64,000 nt of DNA, taken from Aquipluma nitroreducens (GTDB taxonomy: Bacteria; Bacteroidota; Bacteroidia; Bacteroidales; Prolixibacteraceae). The position numbers and the translations under genes were made by a program. The DNA lies in NCBI RefSeq assembly GCF_009689585.1, contig NZ_AP018694.1, positions 3,959,501-4,023,500 of the forward strand. Direction: 5' to 3'. This document shows, one piece after another, positions 8,888-17,624 of the stretch (positions within the stretch are counted from its first letter, which is position 1; every line of letters begins with the position of its first letter). The notes below the pieces were generated by a model. The model made no database searches and was not told the DNA's origin. It worked only from the letters and a program-made list of their open reading frames with translations.

Positions 8888-9046
8888 AAGCGATCAAACA
8901 AAACTGGGCAAAAATAGTGTAAATCATTGAATACAGTTGACTCAATTTTTGAGTTTTTGTTTCAGGCAGCAGATTGTTTAATGTAAATTGAATAATGCCT
9001 TAGGCATATTAAGGCCACGAAACATGAACAGAACGGGTGTTTACTC

Positions 9047-9077
9047 TGGTTTAGTATGTGTTGAATTGATACATTTG
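9047..9077 (+). promoter_or_regulatory. Promoter of the thioesterase gene
   Basis: TACATTTG at 9070-9077 matches the TAnnTTTG -7 consensus exactly. The -33 position (19 bases upstream) reads CTGG, half a match to TTTG. Expected transcription start is near 9084, leaving a short leader before the ATG at 9100. Confidence 0.55.
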
Positions 9078-9099
9078 TTTTCTGAAAATTTCGATAATT

Positions 9100-9516
9100 A
9101 TGGATTACGTTTTTGAATTGGCATTTAAAGTTCGCGATTACGAATGCGATATACAGGGGATTGTAAACAACGCCGTTTACCAGAATTACCTTGAACATAC
9201 CCGCCATGAATTTTTGGAATTTGTTGGCCTGAATTTCGCCCGGATGCATGACGATGGCATTGATGCGGTAGTGATTCGTGTTGAGATTGACTACAAAGCG
9301 CCACTGAAAAGTGGCGACCAATTTGTTTGTAAAGTAAATGTGGCTCGCGAAGGCAACCTAAAGTTTGTTTTCCTGCAGGATATCTATCGTTTGTCCGATC
9401 AGAAACTGATGGTAAAAGGAAAAGTAACTGCCGTTTGCGTAAATAATCAGACTGGCCGTCCGGTTGCGCCCAAAGAACTGGTTGAGGTATTTGATCGATA
9501 CATTGACAAATTTTAA
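9100..9516 (+). CDS. Acyl-CoA thioesterase, 4HBT hot-dog family
   Basis: A 138-residue single hot-dog domain. Markers are FKVRDYECDIQGIVNNAVYQNYLEHTRHEFLEF, the YbgC/4-hydroxybenzoyl-CoA thioesterase active-site helix in which the Asp of the ECDIQGIVNN strand is catalytic, and the central VEIDYKAPLKSGDQF strand. It probably hydrolyses an acyl-CoA or acyl-ACP thioester; specificity is unknown. It has its own promoter and no operon partner. The start ATG is fixed by the upstream -7 box. Confidence 0.9.
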   Translation: MDYVFELAFKVRDYECDIQGIVNNAVYQNYLEHTRHEFLEFVGLNFARMHDDGIDAVVIRVEIDYKAPLKSGDQFVCKVNVAREGNLKFVFLQDIYRLSDQKLMVKGKVTAVCVNNQTGRPVAPKELVEVFDRYIDKF

Positions 9517-9589
9517 TGAGGGTTTCTCTTTGAGTGAAACTTTTATTTTTGTAGAAAATATTATTTTTGCAGTACTAAAACCATTGGAT

Positions 9590-9771
9590 GTTTAAAATTA
9601 CTTCGGATCGTGTGATGTAAATAACCCTGGGCGTTCCGCTTTCGGTTATTCCTTTAGTAAACTCAGGCCAGTTCCGGCTCGGGTTGTTTTCACGTCTTTA
9701 TTTTACACAAAAAGGCTGACTAGCGATGGATTTCGTTTGGCCGCTTTTAATCATTTAAAAATTTAAACATC
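9590..9771 (+). other. Structured leader / intergenic element before the methyltransferase
   Basis: A 180-base non-coding stretch with two consecutive imperfect hairpins. The first is AATAACC...GGTTATT (about 9620-9650). The second is AACTCAGGCC-agttcc-GGCTCGGGTT (about 9660-9686). An AT-rich tail leads to the ATG at 9772. The GC-rich words (GGGCGTTCCG, CCGGCTCGGG) resemble a repeat family common between Bacteroidota genes. A riboswitch was considered, but no known consensus was recognised. Confidence 0.4.
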
Positions 9772-10548
9772 ATGAGTAATACAGAGAATACATCTATACA
9801 CGAATTCGACTTTAGTTTAATCTGCGAATATTTTTCAAGTACCGAACGGCAAGGGCCCGGAAGTCCTGAAGCAACCATTAAGGCGCTAAGCTTTATCGAT
9901 CATCTGACCGACGAATCGCGCATTGCTGACCTGGGATGCGGAACGGGTGGACAAACCATGGTTTTAGGCCAGCATGCTCCCGGGCAAATAACCGGAATCG
10001 ACGTGTTTCCCGATTTTATCAGGCTGTTCAACCAAAACGCTGCGAAACTGAATCTTCAGGATCGGGTGAAGGGGATTGTCGGTTCAATGGATAACCTTTC
10101 TTTTCAGGAGGAAGGATTAGACCTGATTTGGTCGGAGGGCGCGATATACAACATTGGTTTTGTGCGTGGCCTGACTGAATGGCGGAAGTTCCTGAAAACT
10201 GGAGGCTTTGTTGCGGTTACTGAAGCATCGTGGTTTACCGACGAACGCCCTGAAGAAATTGAAAAATTTTGGATGGATGCGTATCCTGAAATTGACACGA
10301 TCCCCAATAAGGTTGCACAGATGCAAAAAGCCGGATATATTCCCGTTGCCACTTTTATCTTGCCCGAATATTGCTGGACCGAAAACTACCATGTTCCGCA
10401 AGTCGCTGTTCAGGACCATTTTCTGAAGAAGTATGCAGGTAACAAAATGGCTGAGGAATTCATCGGGTTCCAGCGCTATGAAGCCGAATTGTACACCAAA
10501 TACAAGGCTTATTACGGCTATGTATTCTATATTGGTAAGAAGATTTAG
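9772..10548 (+). CDS. Class I SAM-dependent methyltransferase
   Basis: A 258-residue class I methyltransferase. It has motif [18 protein letters not shown], the acidic residue of motif II in [11 protein letters not shown], and a motif IV region [15 protein letters not shown]. The [11 protein letters not shown] form is seen in a Bacteroidota subgroup related to UbiE/CmoA-like enzymes whose substrate is unknown. It lacks membrane segments and signal peptide, so it acts in the cytoplasm. It stands alone between a structured leader and a hairpin at 10561-10594. Enzyme class is confident; function is not. Confidence 0.87.
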   Translation: MSNTENTSIHEFDFSLICEYFSSTERQGPGSPEATIKALSFIDHLTDESRIADLGCGTGGQTMVLGQHAPGQITGIDVFPDFIRLFNQNAAKLNLQDRVKGIVGSMDNLSFQEEGLDLIWSEGAIYNIGFVRGLTEWRKFLKTGGFVAVTEASWFTDERPEEIEKFWMDAYPEIDTIPNKVAQMQKAGYIPVATFILPEYCWTENYHVPQVAVQDHFLKKYAGNKMAEEFIGFQRYEAELYTKYKAYYGYVFYIGKKI

Positions 10549-10558
10549 GTTTTATTTT

Positions 10559-10594
10559 TCAACTGATCCGAGGACTCTAAGTCATCGGATCAGT
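10559..10594. terminator. Hairpin after the methyltransferase gene
   Basis: AACTGATCCGA...TCGGATCAGTT is an 11-bp perfect stem about 11 bases past the stop codon. There is no T-run after it on the plus strand, so termination may be weak. Confidence 0.5.
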
Positions 10595-10870
10595 TATCCA
10601 CTTCGCATATATAACTCTCAAGCAAAAAGAGTTAAATGTGGGGCAAAAAGCTCGGACGTTTCGTCTAAAAGCTCGGACGTTGAGGTTTAGAGAGGGAAGT
10701 TTAACTCTCGAAGAAGGAACGTTGCATCTTTTAGATGCATTGTAGCTACCCGGAGAAGCAAATTTCCCTCTTTTTGCAGCAACATCCCGACTCAGAGATC
10801 CAGTATTGCATGTTTGAAGTGGGTGGGGGTACTTTCGAAGTACCCTTTGTGAGTGACTCAAAATGCAGGC
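10595..10870. other. Hairpin-rich non-coding region between methyltransferase and MFS gene
   Basis: No credible gene. Seen directly: AACTCT-caagcaaaa-AGAGTT at about 10611-10632; a direct repeat AAAAGCTCGGACGTT twice at about 10647-10683; GCATC-tttta-GATGC near 10725-10740; and the perfect palindrome GGGTACTT-tcg-AAGTACCC at 10827-10845. Short open frames in it have no start context or family likeness. The last palindrome lies 25 bases past the MFS stop and may serve as its terminator, though without a T-run. Confidence 0.45.
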
Positions 10871-12040
10871 TTAGCTATTCTTGTAGTTTCGGTTGTACGG
10901 GCCGATTACTTTCATCCTGAAAAAGGCCAGTCCTGCAATGCACACCAGCGAACTCAGCAAGAATACGGCCTGAATTGAAATGTATTGGGCAATTAATCCG
11001 GAGACGATCATTCCGAGCCCCATACCCAAATCCAGCGCAGTGTAAAGCGTTGAGTTGGCAGCGCCACGGTTTCGGTCGTCGGCCAGGTTATTCACAATGG
11101 TTTGGAACGTTGGGAAAATTACGCCAATTCCAAAACCGATAATCAGCCCTGAGAGGTAAAATCCTGCCGCATTTCGCACCAAGGCCAGCAGCGGAAAACC
11201 GAAAATCATCAGGAGCAGGCAGAACGTTAAAATGCCAAGCGGTCCTTTCCGGTCGAATGTCTTTCCGGCGGTAAGGCGTGAAATGCCAATTCCGGCAGCG
11301 AAAATCAGGAAGAACAGCGAGGTGTTTTCGATGCCGATTTCGCGGCCAAACAGGGCGATAAACGAAAGCAGTCCGCCATAGGTGGTCATGATTACAAGCA
11401 GGTTGATCGATGGAAGTATCGATTTTCGGTGAAAGAGATTTCCCACGCTGAAATCGATTTCTTTTCGGGTTGTCAGTTTTCGGGGTAACCTGATGGAATA
11501 AGCAAAGATGAGACTCATCAGGCTAATGAACAGTGCCGACAGGAACAACTCGGAATATCCGCCGTGGTGAATGATGAATGCGCCAACTATGGGCCCAACC
11601 GACATGCCCATGGTGGTCGACAGTGAGAAATAACCAATTCCTTCGCCACGTTTGGCCGTTGGAATAATGTCAACGGCAATGGTCGATCCCGAAATGGTAG
11701 TAACGCCCCAGGTCAGTCCCTGGGCAAATCGCAGAAAAATAAGGGCAACGATGCTGAAAGCGATGAGGTATCCTGCAAACAAGCTGGTGTAAAAGATCAG
11801 GGCGAGTAGTAAAATGGTTCTTCGGCCAAATTTATCGAGCGCGAAACCCGAAAATGGCCTGATCAGGACTGATGCAATAGTGTAAGCAGCCAGAACAAGG
11901 CCAACCTGCGATTTTCCGGCGTGCAACTCGTTGACCAGATAAACAGGGAGTGCCGAAATGAGCGCATAATACGTGATGCACATAAAGAAATTCGACAATG
12001 TCAGGAGTATAAAATCGCGGTTCCATATTTTCTCGTACAT
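10871..12040 (-). CDS. MFS transporter (drug/metabolite exporter type)
   Basis: A 389-residue major facilitator with 12 predicted hydrophobic segments. The signature between helices 2 and 3 is present as GFALDKFGRRTILL. Helix 5 carries a glycine-rich motif C-like stretch (SVGPIVGAFIIHHGG), which is typical of antiporters that export drugs or sugars. Helix 4 carries LRFAQGLTWGVTTISGS. Substrate unknown. It is transcribed leftwards, divergently from ilvA, with about 215 bases between the two starts. Confidence 0.9.
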   Translation of the reverse strand: MYEKIWNRDFILLTLSNFFMCITYYALISALPVYLVNELHAGKSQVGLVLAAYTIASVLIRPFSGFALDKFGRRTILLLALIFYTSLFAGYLIAFSIVALIFLRFAQGLTWGVTTISGSTIAVDIIPTAKRGEGIGYFSLSTTMGMSVGPIVGAFIIHHGGYSELFLSALFISLMSLIFAYSIRLPRKLTTRKEIDFSVGNLFHRKSILPSINLLVIMTTYGGLLSFIALFGREIGIENTSLFFLIFAAGIGISRLTAGKTFDRKGPLGILTFCLLLMIFGFPLLALVRNAAGFYLSGLIIGFGIGVIFPTFQTIVNNLADDRNRGAANSTLYTALDLGMGLGMIVSGLIAQYISIQAVFLLSSLVCIAGLAFFRMKVIGPYNRNYKNS

Positions 12041-12191
12041 CGTTCCTGAACATTTAAATGAAGCCGCAAAGGTATTCTACTTTCAGTTGGAGTATCCTTG
12101 CACGTTTCCTGATTTAACGTGAAGCTAATATTCCGGGATTTGATTTTGTTCTTCTGTAAACTTTATCTGAAGGAAGCCTGTTTTTACAGCG

Positions 12192-12214
12192 AAAAACAGA
12201 TTATGTCTGTTTTT
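12192..12214. promoter_or_regulatory. Perfect 9-bp inverted repeat in the ilvA promoter region
   Basis: AAAAACAGA-ttatg-TCTGTTTTT is fully self-complementary and ends 5 bases before the ilvA -7 box. It therefore covers the -33 position, as an operator would. It could alternatively be a small terminator (the right arm ends in five T) for a transcript reading from upstream, but no gene precedes it on the plus strand. Confidence 0.45.
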
Positions 12215-12219
12215 GAAAC

Positions 12220-12227
12220 TATTTTTG
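12220..12227 (+). promoter_or_regulatory. -7 box of ilvA
   Basis: TATTTTTG matches TAnnTTTG exactly and is followed by CGC. The expected start lies near 12235, about 20 bases before the ATG. No TTTG is present at the -33 spacing; that position falls in the inverted repeat at 12192-12214, so an activator or repressor may act there. Confidence 0.5.
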
Positions 12228-12255
12228 CGCACCGATCAGAAAACAGAAAAACACC

Positions 12256-13518
12256 ATGTCACAACAGAAATCATATTACCCAACACTGCGTAGCATTACG
12301 TTGGCACAACTGAACCTGAATACCATTGTAGAAACGACTCCGCTTCAACGAAATACGAACCTTTCCAACCGTTACTCGGCGAATGTATTCCTGAAACGGG
12401 AGGATTTGCAGGTTGTTCGTTCGTATAAAATCAGGGGAGCGTACAATAAAATTTCGGGATTGACCGATGAGGAGCGTCTTCGTGGAGTTGTTTGTGCCAG
12501 TGCCGGAAACCATGCGCAGGGCGTGGCTTATTCGTGCCAGTTGTTGGATATCAAGGGCAAGATTTACATGCCAACTACCACGCCGAAGCAGAAAATTACG
12601 CAGGTTAAAATGTTCGGAAAAGATAAAGTCGAAGTGATTTTGGTTGGAGATACCTACGATGCAGCTTCGGATGCCGCACACCGCAACAGCGAAGAAACTG
12701 GCATGGTTTATATTCATCCGTTCGACGATCCACAGATTATTGAAGGACAAGCGACTTCAGGAGTTGAAATCCTTCAGGATTTTTCAGGGAGCATCGATTA
12801 TCTGTTTTTGCCCATTGGTGGCGGCGGTTTGGCTGCCGGGGTAGGAGCGTACTTCAAGCAAATCAGCCCGGGTACCAAAATCATTGGGGTCGAACCTGCC
12901 GGGGCGCCTTCGATGAAAATGAGCATCGAGAAGGGTGAAGTCACAACCTTGAATACTATCGATAAATTTGTTGATGGCGCCGCTGTTCAGCGTGTTGGCG
13001 ATCTCACATTTAAGGTTTGCCAGCAGGTTCTCGATGATATTGTGGCCGTTCCTGAAGGAAAAGTTTGCACAACGATCCTCGAATTGTATAATCAGGATGC
13101 GATTGTAGTTGAACCTGCGGGGGCGCTGGCTATTACGGCGCTCGATTTTTACCGCGAGCAGATTAAAGGGAAAAATGTGGTCTGCATGGTTTCTGGAAGT
13201 AACAATGACATTACCCGCACCGAAGAAATCAGGGAGCGCTCGATGCTTTACGAAGGGTTGAAACATTATTTTATCGTCCGCTTTCCTCAACGCGCTGGCG
13301 CTTTGCGCGATTTTGTTGATCAGGTTCTCGGGCCAAACGACGATATTACCATGTTCGATTACTCGAAGAAAACCAACCGCGAGCAAGGTCCTGCCCTGAT
13401 CGGAATTGAGCTTTTGGATAAAGATGATTTTCAGGGTTTGGTTCAGCGCATGGAAGCCAACGGGTTTCTGGCCGAATACATCAACGAACGACCCGATTTG
13501 TTTCAATTACTAATTTAA
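12256..13518 (+). CDS. ilvA: Threonine ammonia-lyase (threonine dehydratase)
   Basis: Deaminates threonine to 2-oxobutyrate for isoleucine synthesis, using PLP. The Schiff-base lysine is Lys58 in VRSYKIRGAYNK, the phosphate-binding glycine loop is in LPIGGGGLAAG, and VCASAGNHAQGVA lies between. The C-terminal third (from about residue 335, LKHYFIVRFPQRAGALRDF) is a single ACT-like regulatory domain. This makes it the 420-residue one-ACT form rather than the 514-residue enterobacterial form with two. Feedback by isoleucine is therefore plausible but unproven. It stands alone, divergent from the MFS gene. Confidence 0.95.
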   Translation: MSQQKSYYPTLRSITLAQLNLNTIVETTPLQRNTNLSNRYSANVFLKREDLQVVRSYKIRGAYNKISGLTDEERLRGVVCASAGNHAQGVAYSCQLLDIKGKIYMPTTTPKQKITQVKMFGKDKVEVILVGDTYDAASDAAHRNSEETGMVYIHPFDDPQIIEGQATSGVEILQDFSGSIDYLFLPIGGGGLAAGVGAYFKQISPGTKIIGVEPAGAPSMKMSIEKGEVTTLNTIDKFVDGAAVQRVGDLTFKVCQQVLDDIVAVPEGKVCTTILELYNQDAIVVEPAGALAITALDFYREQIKGKNVVCMVSGSNNDITRTEEIRERSMLYEGLKHYFIVRFPQRAGALRDFVDQVLGPNDDITMFDYSKKTNREQGPALIGIELLDKDDFQGLVQRMEANGFLAEYINERPDLFQLLI

Positions 13519-14110
13519 AAAGGATGATTTTATGTCCGTTGCCCAAAGGCGAGTGGCAAAGGAAAATGCAATCTCAACATTCGGGCAATATACTTTGCCG
13601 TTTTTTTCTCTGACAGACATAGAGGATTTTACTGTTGTGGGGAATTTTGATTTACGGCTTGCATAAGAAATCATAAATTCTTTTCCCTTGTCCATTTGCC
13701 GGAAGGGGCAAAAACAACGCAATGGTTTTTAAATAAAATATCTATCTGAAATGATATTCTTTGTGTTTTAGTTCTGCTTAATCGAAGCGAGTGGGCAGGC
13801 CGTCAAAACGCCCGGCTGAGGGTTCGTTTTGACAAGATTTTTGCTTACTTTTCATCGAATGGAAAAGTAAGAGCCAGTGCGGCTTGAGGACTGAAAAGTT
13901 TGAATAAATGTAGATCATCTTTTTTCTTCCCACACAGGATGGTGCGTACCTATTATCAATCCACCAATACGCCCTTGTTAACATCCAACACTTTCCCTTT
14001 TCCTTATTTCTCTTTCCTATATTAAACACAGGATACCAAAGGATACAAAACCACCCTGAAATTTGTTACTTTATCCCGAAATTAAAGAACTACTTTAAAA
14101 CTGACATACA
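13519..14110. other. 592-base intergenic region with two long inverted repeats
   Basis: No gene is convincing. Two palindromes are adjacent: GTCAAAACG-...-CGTTTTGAC at about 13804-13837, and CTTACTTTTC-atcgaat-GGAAAAGTAAG at about 13844-13871. They resemble the TTGAC / CAAAAAAG hairpin at 58705-58742 in layout (a TTGAC word beside a T-rich stem), suggesting a dispersed intergenic family. The remaining sequence is AT-rich and no promoter with both boxes was recognised upstream of the PHP gene. Confidence 0.45.
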
Positions 14111-15358
14111 ATGAACAATCAATCATTATTCGCCAGCTATCCGGGCAAACAAGCTTTGCTTCAAGACCTGAAAAGCAAAGGCGGACAGAAAGTGCTTCAG
14201 GTAAACGGGCATTTTCATACGCCCTTCTCGTTCAGTGCATTCACTGAAATTGAACAGCCGTTCCAGATGGCCGAGGCCGAAGGTGTTCAGGTACTTGGAA
14301 TCAACGATTTTTACACCACCGACGGATATGCCGAATTTGCCGAACTGGCGTTGAAATATAAAATCTTTCCGCTGTTCAACATCGAATTTATGTCGTTGCA
14401 GAAAGACCTTCAGGAAGCCAATGTTCGGGTAAACGATCCGGCCAACCCGGGCCGTACCTATTTCTCCGGAAAAGGATTGACCAGTCCGCTTGTTCTGGGC
14501 GGCGAACAGTTGAGGCTATTGGAACAGGTTCAGCACGAAAGCAACGTTCAGACTGCCGAAATGGTGAAGAAACTGAACGAATTGCTGGCTGAAATCCATG
14601 CCGGTTTTAGCTTCGACTTTGACGACCTGAAAGCCAAATATGCGAAGAACATGTTGCGCGAACGCCATATTGCTAAGGCATTGCGTATTGCCATCGACGG
14701 AAAATTCAGCAACCTTGAAGAAAAGAAGGCATTTTATACGCAGGTTTTCTCCGGGAAAGAAGTCAAATCGAAACTGACTGACGTTGCAGGTCTTGAAAAT
14801 GAGATCCGGGGCAGTCTGTTGAAGGCTGGTGGTCGTGCTTTTGTTCCTGAAGATCCGAAAGCATTTTTAAGTCTCGAACAGGTGAAAGACATTATTATTA
14901 CTGCAGGCGGAATTCCTTGCTACCCGGTTTTGCTCGACGATGCCAAAGGTAATTTTACCGATTACGAAGGTGACTTTGTGAAACTTTACGAGACTCTCAG
15001 AACCAAAGGCGTTTATAGTCTGGAGTTGATTCCCGGACGCAATACATTTGCCGTGCTGAAAGATTTTGTGACTTTCTTCCGCTCGAAAAACTTCCTGATC
15101 ACATTTGGTACCGAGCACAACACTCCTCAGCTCGATCCGGTAAAAGTTTCGTGTAGCGGAGGCGTCGAACTGGACGAAGAACTCGAACAAATTGGATTCG
15201 AAGGAGCCTGCATTATTGCGGCCCACCAATACCTGATTGCAAACGGCGAACAAGGTTATTTGAATGCCGATGGCGATGCCAAAACCAAAGAATACGATTC
15301 GTTTGTCGAATTGGGACAGGCCGTAATTAACCATTTTGTTGGAGAAAATATTCAATAA
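14111..15358 (+). CDS. PHP-domain metal-dependent hydrolase-like protein of the sugar cluster
   Basis: A 415-residue cytoplasmic protein with PHP (polymerase and histidinol phosphatase) signatures. The N-terminal HxHxxxS-type motif I is in NGHFHTPFSFSAF, followed by VQVLGINDFYTTDGYAEFAE, and the late metal-site motif FGTEHNTPQ is near residue 343. A helical insertion of about 130 residues separates the halves of the barrel. PHP proteins are usually phosphoesterases. Here the neighbours are an aldolase/dehydrogenase, a reductase and an FSA-like aldolase, so hydrolysis of a phosphorylated sugar or lactone is the likeliest role. This is inference. First gene of the cluster; 126 bases to the next. 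Confidence 0.75.
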   Translation: MNNQSLFASYPGKQALLQDLKSKGGQKVLQVNGHFHTPFSFSAFTEIEQPFQMAEAEGVQVLGINDFYTTDGYAEFAELALKYKIFPLFNIEFMSLQKDLQEANVRVNDPANPGRTYFSGKGLTSPLVLGGEQLRLLEQVQHESNVQTAEMVKKLNELLAEIHAGFSFDFDDLKAKYAKNMLRERHIAKALRIAIDGKFSNLEEKKAFYTQVFSGKEVKSKLTDVAGLENEIRGSLLKAGGRAFVPEDPKAFLSLEQVKDIIITAGGIPCYPVLLDDAKGNFTDYEGDFVKLYETLRTKGVYSLELIPGRNTFAVLKDFVTFFRSKNFLITFGTEHNTPQLDPVKVSCSGGVELDEELEQIGFEGACIIAAHQYLIANGEQGYLNADGDAKTKEYDSFVELGQAVINHFVGENIQ

Positions 15359-15424
15359 TGAATAACAAATATCGAACAAGAAATAAGAAATAAAAAACAA
15401 GAAAGTGGGGCAACCGGACAGTAT

Positions 15425-15482
15425 CATTGACATCGCCAGTCTAGTAACCCGAAACCCGAAACCCGTAACCCGAAACAAAACA
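15425..15482 (+). repeat. CCCGAAACCCG-type tandem intergenic repeat
   Basis: A run of ACCCGAA/ACCCGTA heptamer-like units ends at the start of the bifunctional aldolase gene. The same unit in opposite orientation occurs at about 51358-51390 between the DUF58 and moxR genes (TTTCGGGTTACG). Simple-sequence origin is likely. Confidence 0.6.
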
Positions 15483-15484
15483 TC

Positions 15485-17455
15485 ATGAAACCAGAAATTC
15501 AGGAATTAATCGAAATATCACAGTTCTACGGAAAGCAGAAAGATTTTGTCATTGCCGGTGGTGGCAATACCTCGTATAAAGACGAAAACCACATTTACAT
15601 CAAAGCCAGCGGACACAGCCTGGCAACCATTGGCAAAGACGGTTTTGCACAGCTCGACCGGAAAGGACTGCAACTGATCGCCGCGAAAACTTATTCCGAA
15701 GATGTGATGGAACGCGAAAATCAGATCAAAAACGATTTGTTGAACTCGCGGGTTCATCCTGAAAAAGGACAACGTCCGTCGGTAGAAACTTCGTTGCACG
15801 ATTTAATTGCCTTCCGTTTTGTAGTTCATACCCACAGTACCAAAGTGAACGGCCTGATGTGTGGCAAAGATGCCGAAAAGTGCACCGCCGAACTGTTTGG
15901 TGACGAAGTGGTGTACGTTCCTTATGTCGATCCCGGATACATTTTGTACAAGGAAGTGGAAACGCGCATCAATGCTTATCGCAGTCGGGTAGGGGCCGAA
16001 CCTCAGATCATTCTGTTGCAGAACCACGGAATTTTTGTGGCAGCCGACAACACTGCCGAAATCCATGAACTTTACACCAAGATAATTGCCAAGTTGGACG
16101 CTGCCATTGGCGAAATCGCGCCATTGGTGAAACTTCCGGTTGATCCGGTTGCCGCTAAAATCGTTCCGGCTATCCGTATGATGCTTTCGTCGAGCGGTCT
16201 GAAAACCTTGAAAGTCATAAATAACTCGTACTACGGACGTTTCCTTTCTTCGGAAACCGAATTTCAGAAAATTGCTTTGCCGTTTATTCCTGACGGAATC
16301 GTGTATTGCAATTCGTCGTTCGTTTATGCTGAATATGCTGGCGATGCGAATGCTTTACTGAATGACCTTTCCGAAAAAATAAAAACATACACCGAAACAC
16401 AGCCTAAAACACCGAAGATCATTTGCATCAAAGGAATCGGCTGCATTCTGGCGAACGACAATGCGCAAGCTGTTGCTACTTTGGAAGACGTGATGATGGA
16501 TACTTGTCTTGTGAGTCTGTATTCCGAAAAATTTGGAGGACAAAGCCCGATGACGCTGGAACAGGTTCAGTTTATCGATACCTGGGAAGTGGAACAATAC
16601 CGCAGCGCCATTGCAATGGGAGCTCCCACCGGACGTGTTGACCGCAAGATTGCCGTTGTTACCGGAGGCGCTCAGGGTTTTGGCGCCGGAATCGTTGATA
16701 ACCTGATGGCCAACGGAGCAAACGTGGTGATTGCCGATCTGAACGAAGAGCTGGGTGTGAAATTTGCCGAGTCGTTGAATGGCGGAAAAGGCAAAAACAA
16801 AGCCTACTTTGTGAAAGCCGATGTGTCGAACCCCACTTCGGTGGAGAACCTGATTTCCCAAACAGTTTGCGAGTTTGGTGGACTGGATATTTTCATTAGC
16901 AATGCTGGTATTTTGCGTGCAGGTGGACTGGAAGAAATGACTCCTGAAACTTTTGAGCTAATGACCAAAGTGAACTATTCGGCCTATTTCCTATGTGCCA
17001 AATATGCTTCGGCAGTGATGAAGCTTCAGAACAAATTTAAGCCTGATCATTTTACCGATATCATCCAGATCAATTCAAAATCGGGATTGAAAGGCAGCAA
17101 CAAAAATTTCGCCTATGCAGGTGGTAAATTCGGTGGAATCGGCCTCACTCAGTCGTTCGCGATGGAGTTGATGCCAGCTAAAATCAAGGTAAACTCGGTT
17201 TGTCCGGGCAATTTCTACGACGGTCCGCTTTGGGCCGATCCAGAGAAAGGATTGTTTGTGCAATACCTGAATGCCGGGAAAGTGCCAGGAGCTAAAACCA
17301 TTGATGATGTAAAACGTTTTTATGTGGCACAGGTTCCGGCAGGTCGCGGCTGCACGCCACTCGATGTGATGCGCGCCGTGTATTACATCATCGAACAGGA
17401 ATACGAAACCGGCCAGGCGGTACCCGTCACCGGTGGTCAAAATATGTTGAATTAA
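15485..17455 (+). CDS. Bifunctional class II aldolase / short-chain dehydrogenase
   Basis: A 656-residue two-domain enzyme. Residues 1-about 380 are a class II aldolase/epimerase domain; zinc ligands are seen in FVVHTHSTKVNGL and LLQNHGIF. Residues about 385-656 are an NAD(P)-binding SDR: nucleotide motif VTGGAQGFGAG, ISNAGI, catalytic Ser in QINSKSG, Tyr544 and Lys548 in FAYAGGKFG. This is the RhaD-like fusion known from rhamnose-type catabolism, where a ketose 1-phosphate is cleaved and the resulting aldehyde oxidised. No rhamnose isomerase or kinase is in the window, so the sugar is unknown. Start ATG 15485 fits the family. Confidence 0.9.
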   Translation: MKPEIQELIEISQFYGKQKDFVIAGGGNTSYKDENHIYIKASGHSLATIGKDGFAQLDRKGLQLIAAKTYSEDVMERENQIKNDLLNSRVHPEKGQRPSVETSLHDLIAFRFVVHTHSTKVNGLMCGKDAEKCTAELFGDEVVYVPYVDPGYILYKEVETRINAYRSRVGAEPQIILLQNHGIFVAADNTAEIHELYTKIIAKLDAAIGEIAPLVKLPVDPVAAKIVPAIRMMLSSSGLKTLKVINNSYYGRFLSSETEFQKIALPFIPDGIVYCNSSFVYAEYAGDANALLNDLSEKIKTYTETQPKTPKIICIKGIGCILANDNAQAVATLEDVMMDTCLVSLYSEKFGGQSPMTLEQVQFIDTWEVEQYRSAIAMGAPTGRVDRKIAVVTGGAQGFGAGIVDNLMANGANVVIADLNEELGVKFAESLNGGKGKNKAYFVKADVSNPTSVENLISQTVCEFGGLDIFISNAGILRAGGLEEMTPETFELMTKVNYSAYFLCAKYASAVMKLQNKFKPDHFTDIIQINSKSGLKGSNKNFAYAGGKFGGIGLTQSFAMELMPAKIKVNSVCPGNFYDGPLWADPEKGLFVQYLNAGKVPGAKTIDDVKRFYVAQVPAGRGCTPLDVMRAVYYIIEQEYETGQAVPVTGGQNMLN

Positions 17456-17489
17456 AAATGAAATGGCCATAACGGCACAAAGACACTAA

Positions 17490-17580
17490 GAACCTCCAAC
17501 CCCCTGAAGGGGGCTGTGAAATGGCAGAATTTCAATAAAACTGCAATCAAAAGTCCCCTTTAGGGGATTTAGGGGTAAAT
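17490..17580. repeat. GC-rich intergenic hairpin repeats (CCCCCTGAAGGGGG and CCCCTTTAGGGG)
   Basis: Two hairpins, CCCCCTGAAGGGGG near 17501-17514 and CCCCTTTAGGGG near 17555-17566, followed by GATTTAGGGGT. They resemble the element at 720-757 upstream of leuC and are typical Bacteroidota filler sequence. They separate the aldolase and the dehydrogenase gene. Confidence 0.6.
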
Positions 17581-17624
17581 AAAAATTTAGTGTAGTTGCC
17601 CTTTGTGGCAAAACAAAAAAAAAT

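Noticed and set aside
10735-10920. 61-codon plus-strand frame
   Set aside because: It crosses a perfect hairpin and the end of the MFS gene; no support.
12784-13506. 240-codon open frame on the minus strand
   Set aside because: It lies entirely antisense to ilvA, has no family resemblance, and ilvA is certain.
13510-13722. 70-codon minus-strand frame after ilvA
   Set aside because: No start context, no family likeness; probably non-coding gap sequence.
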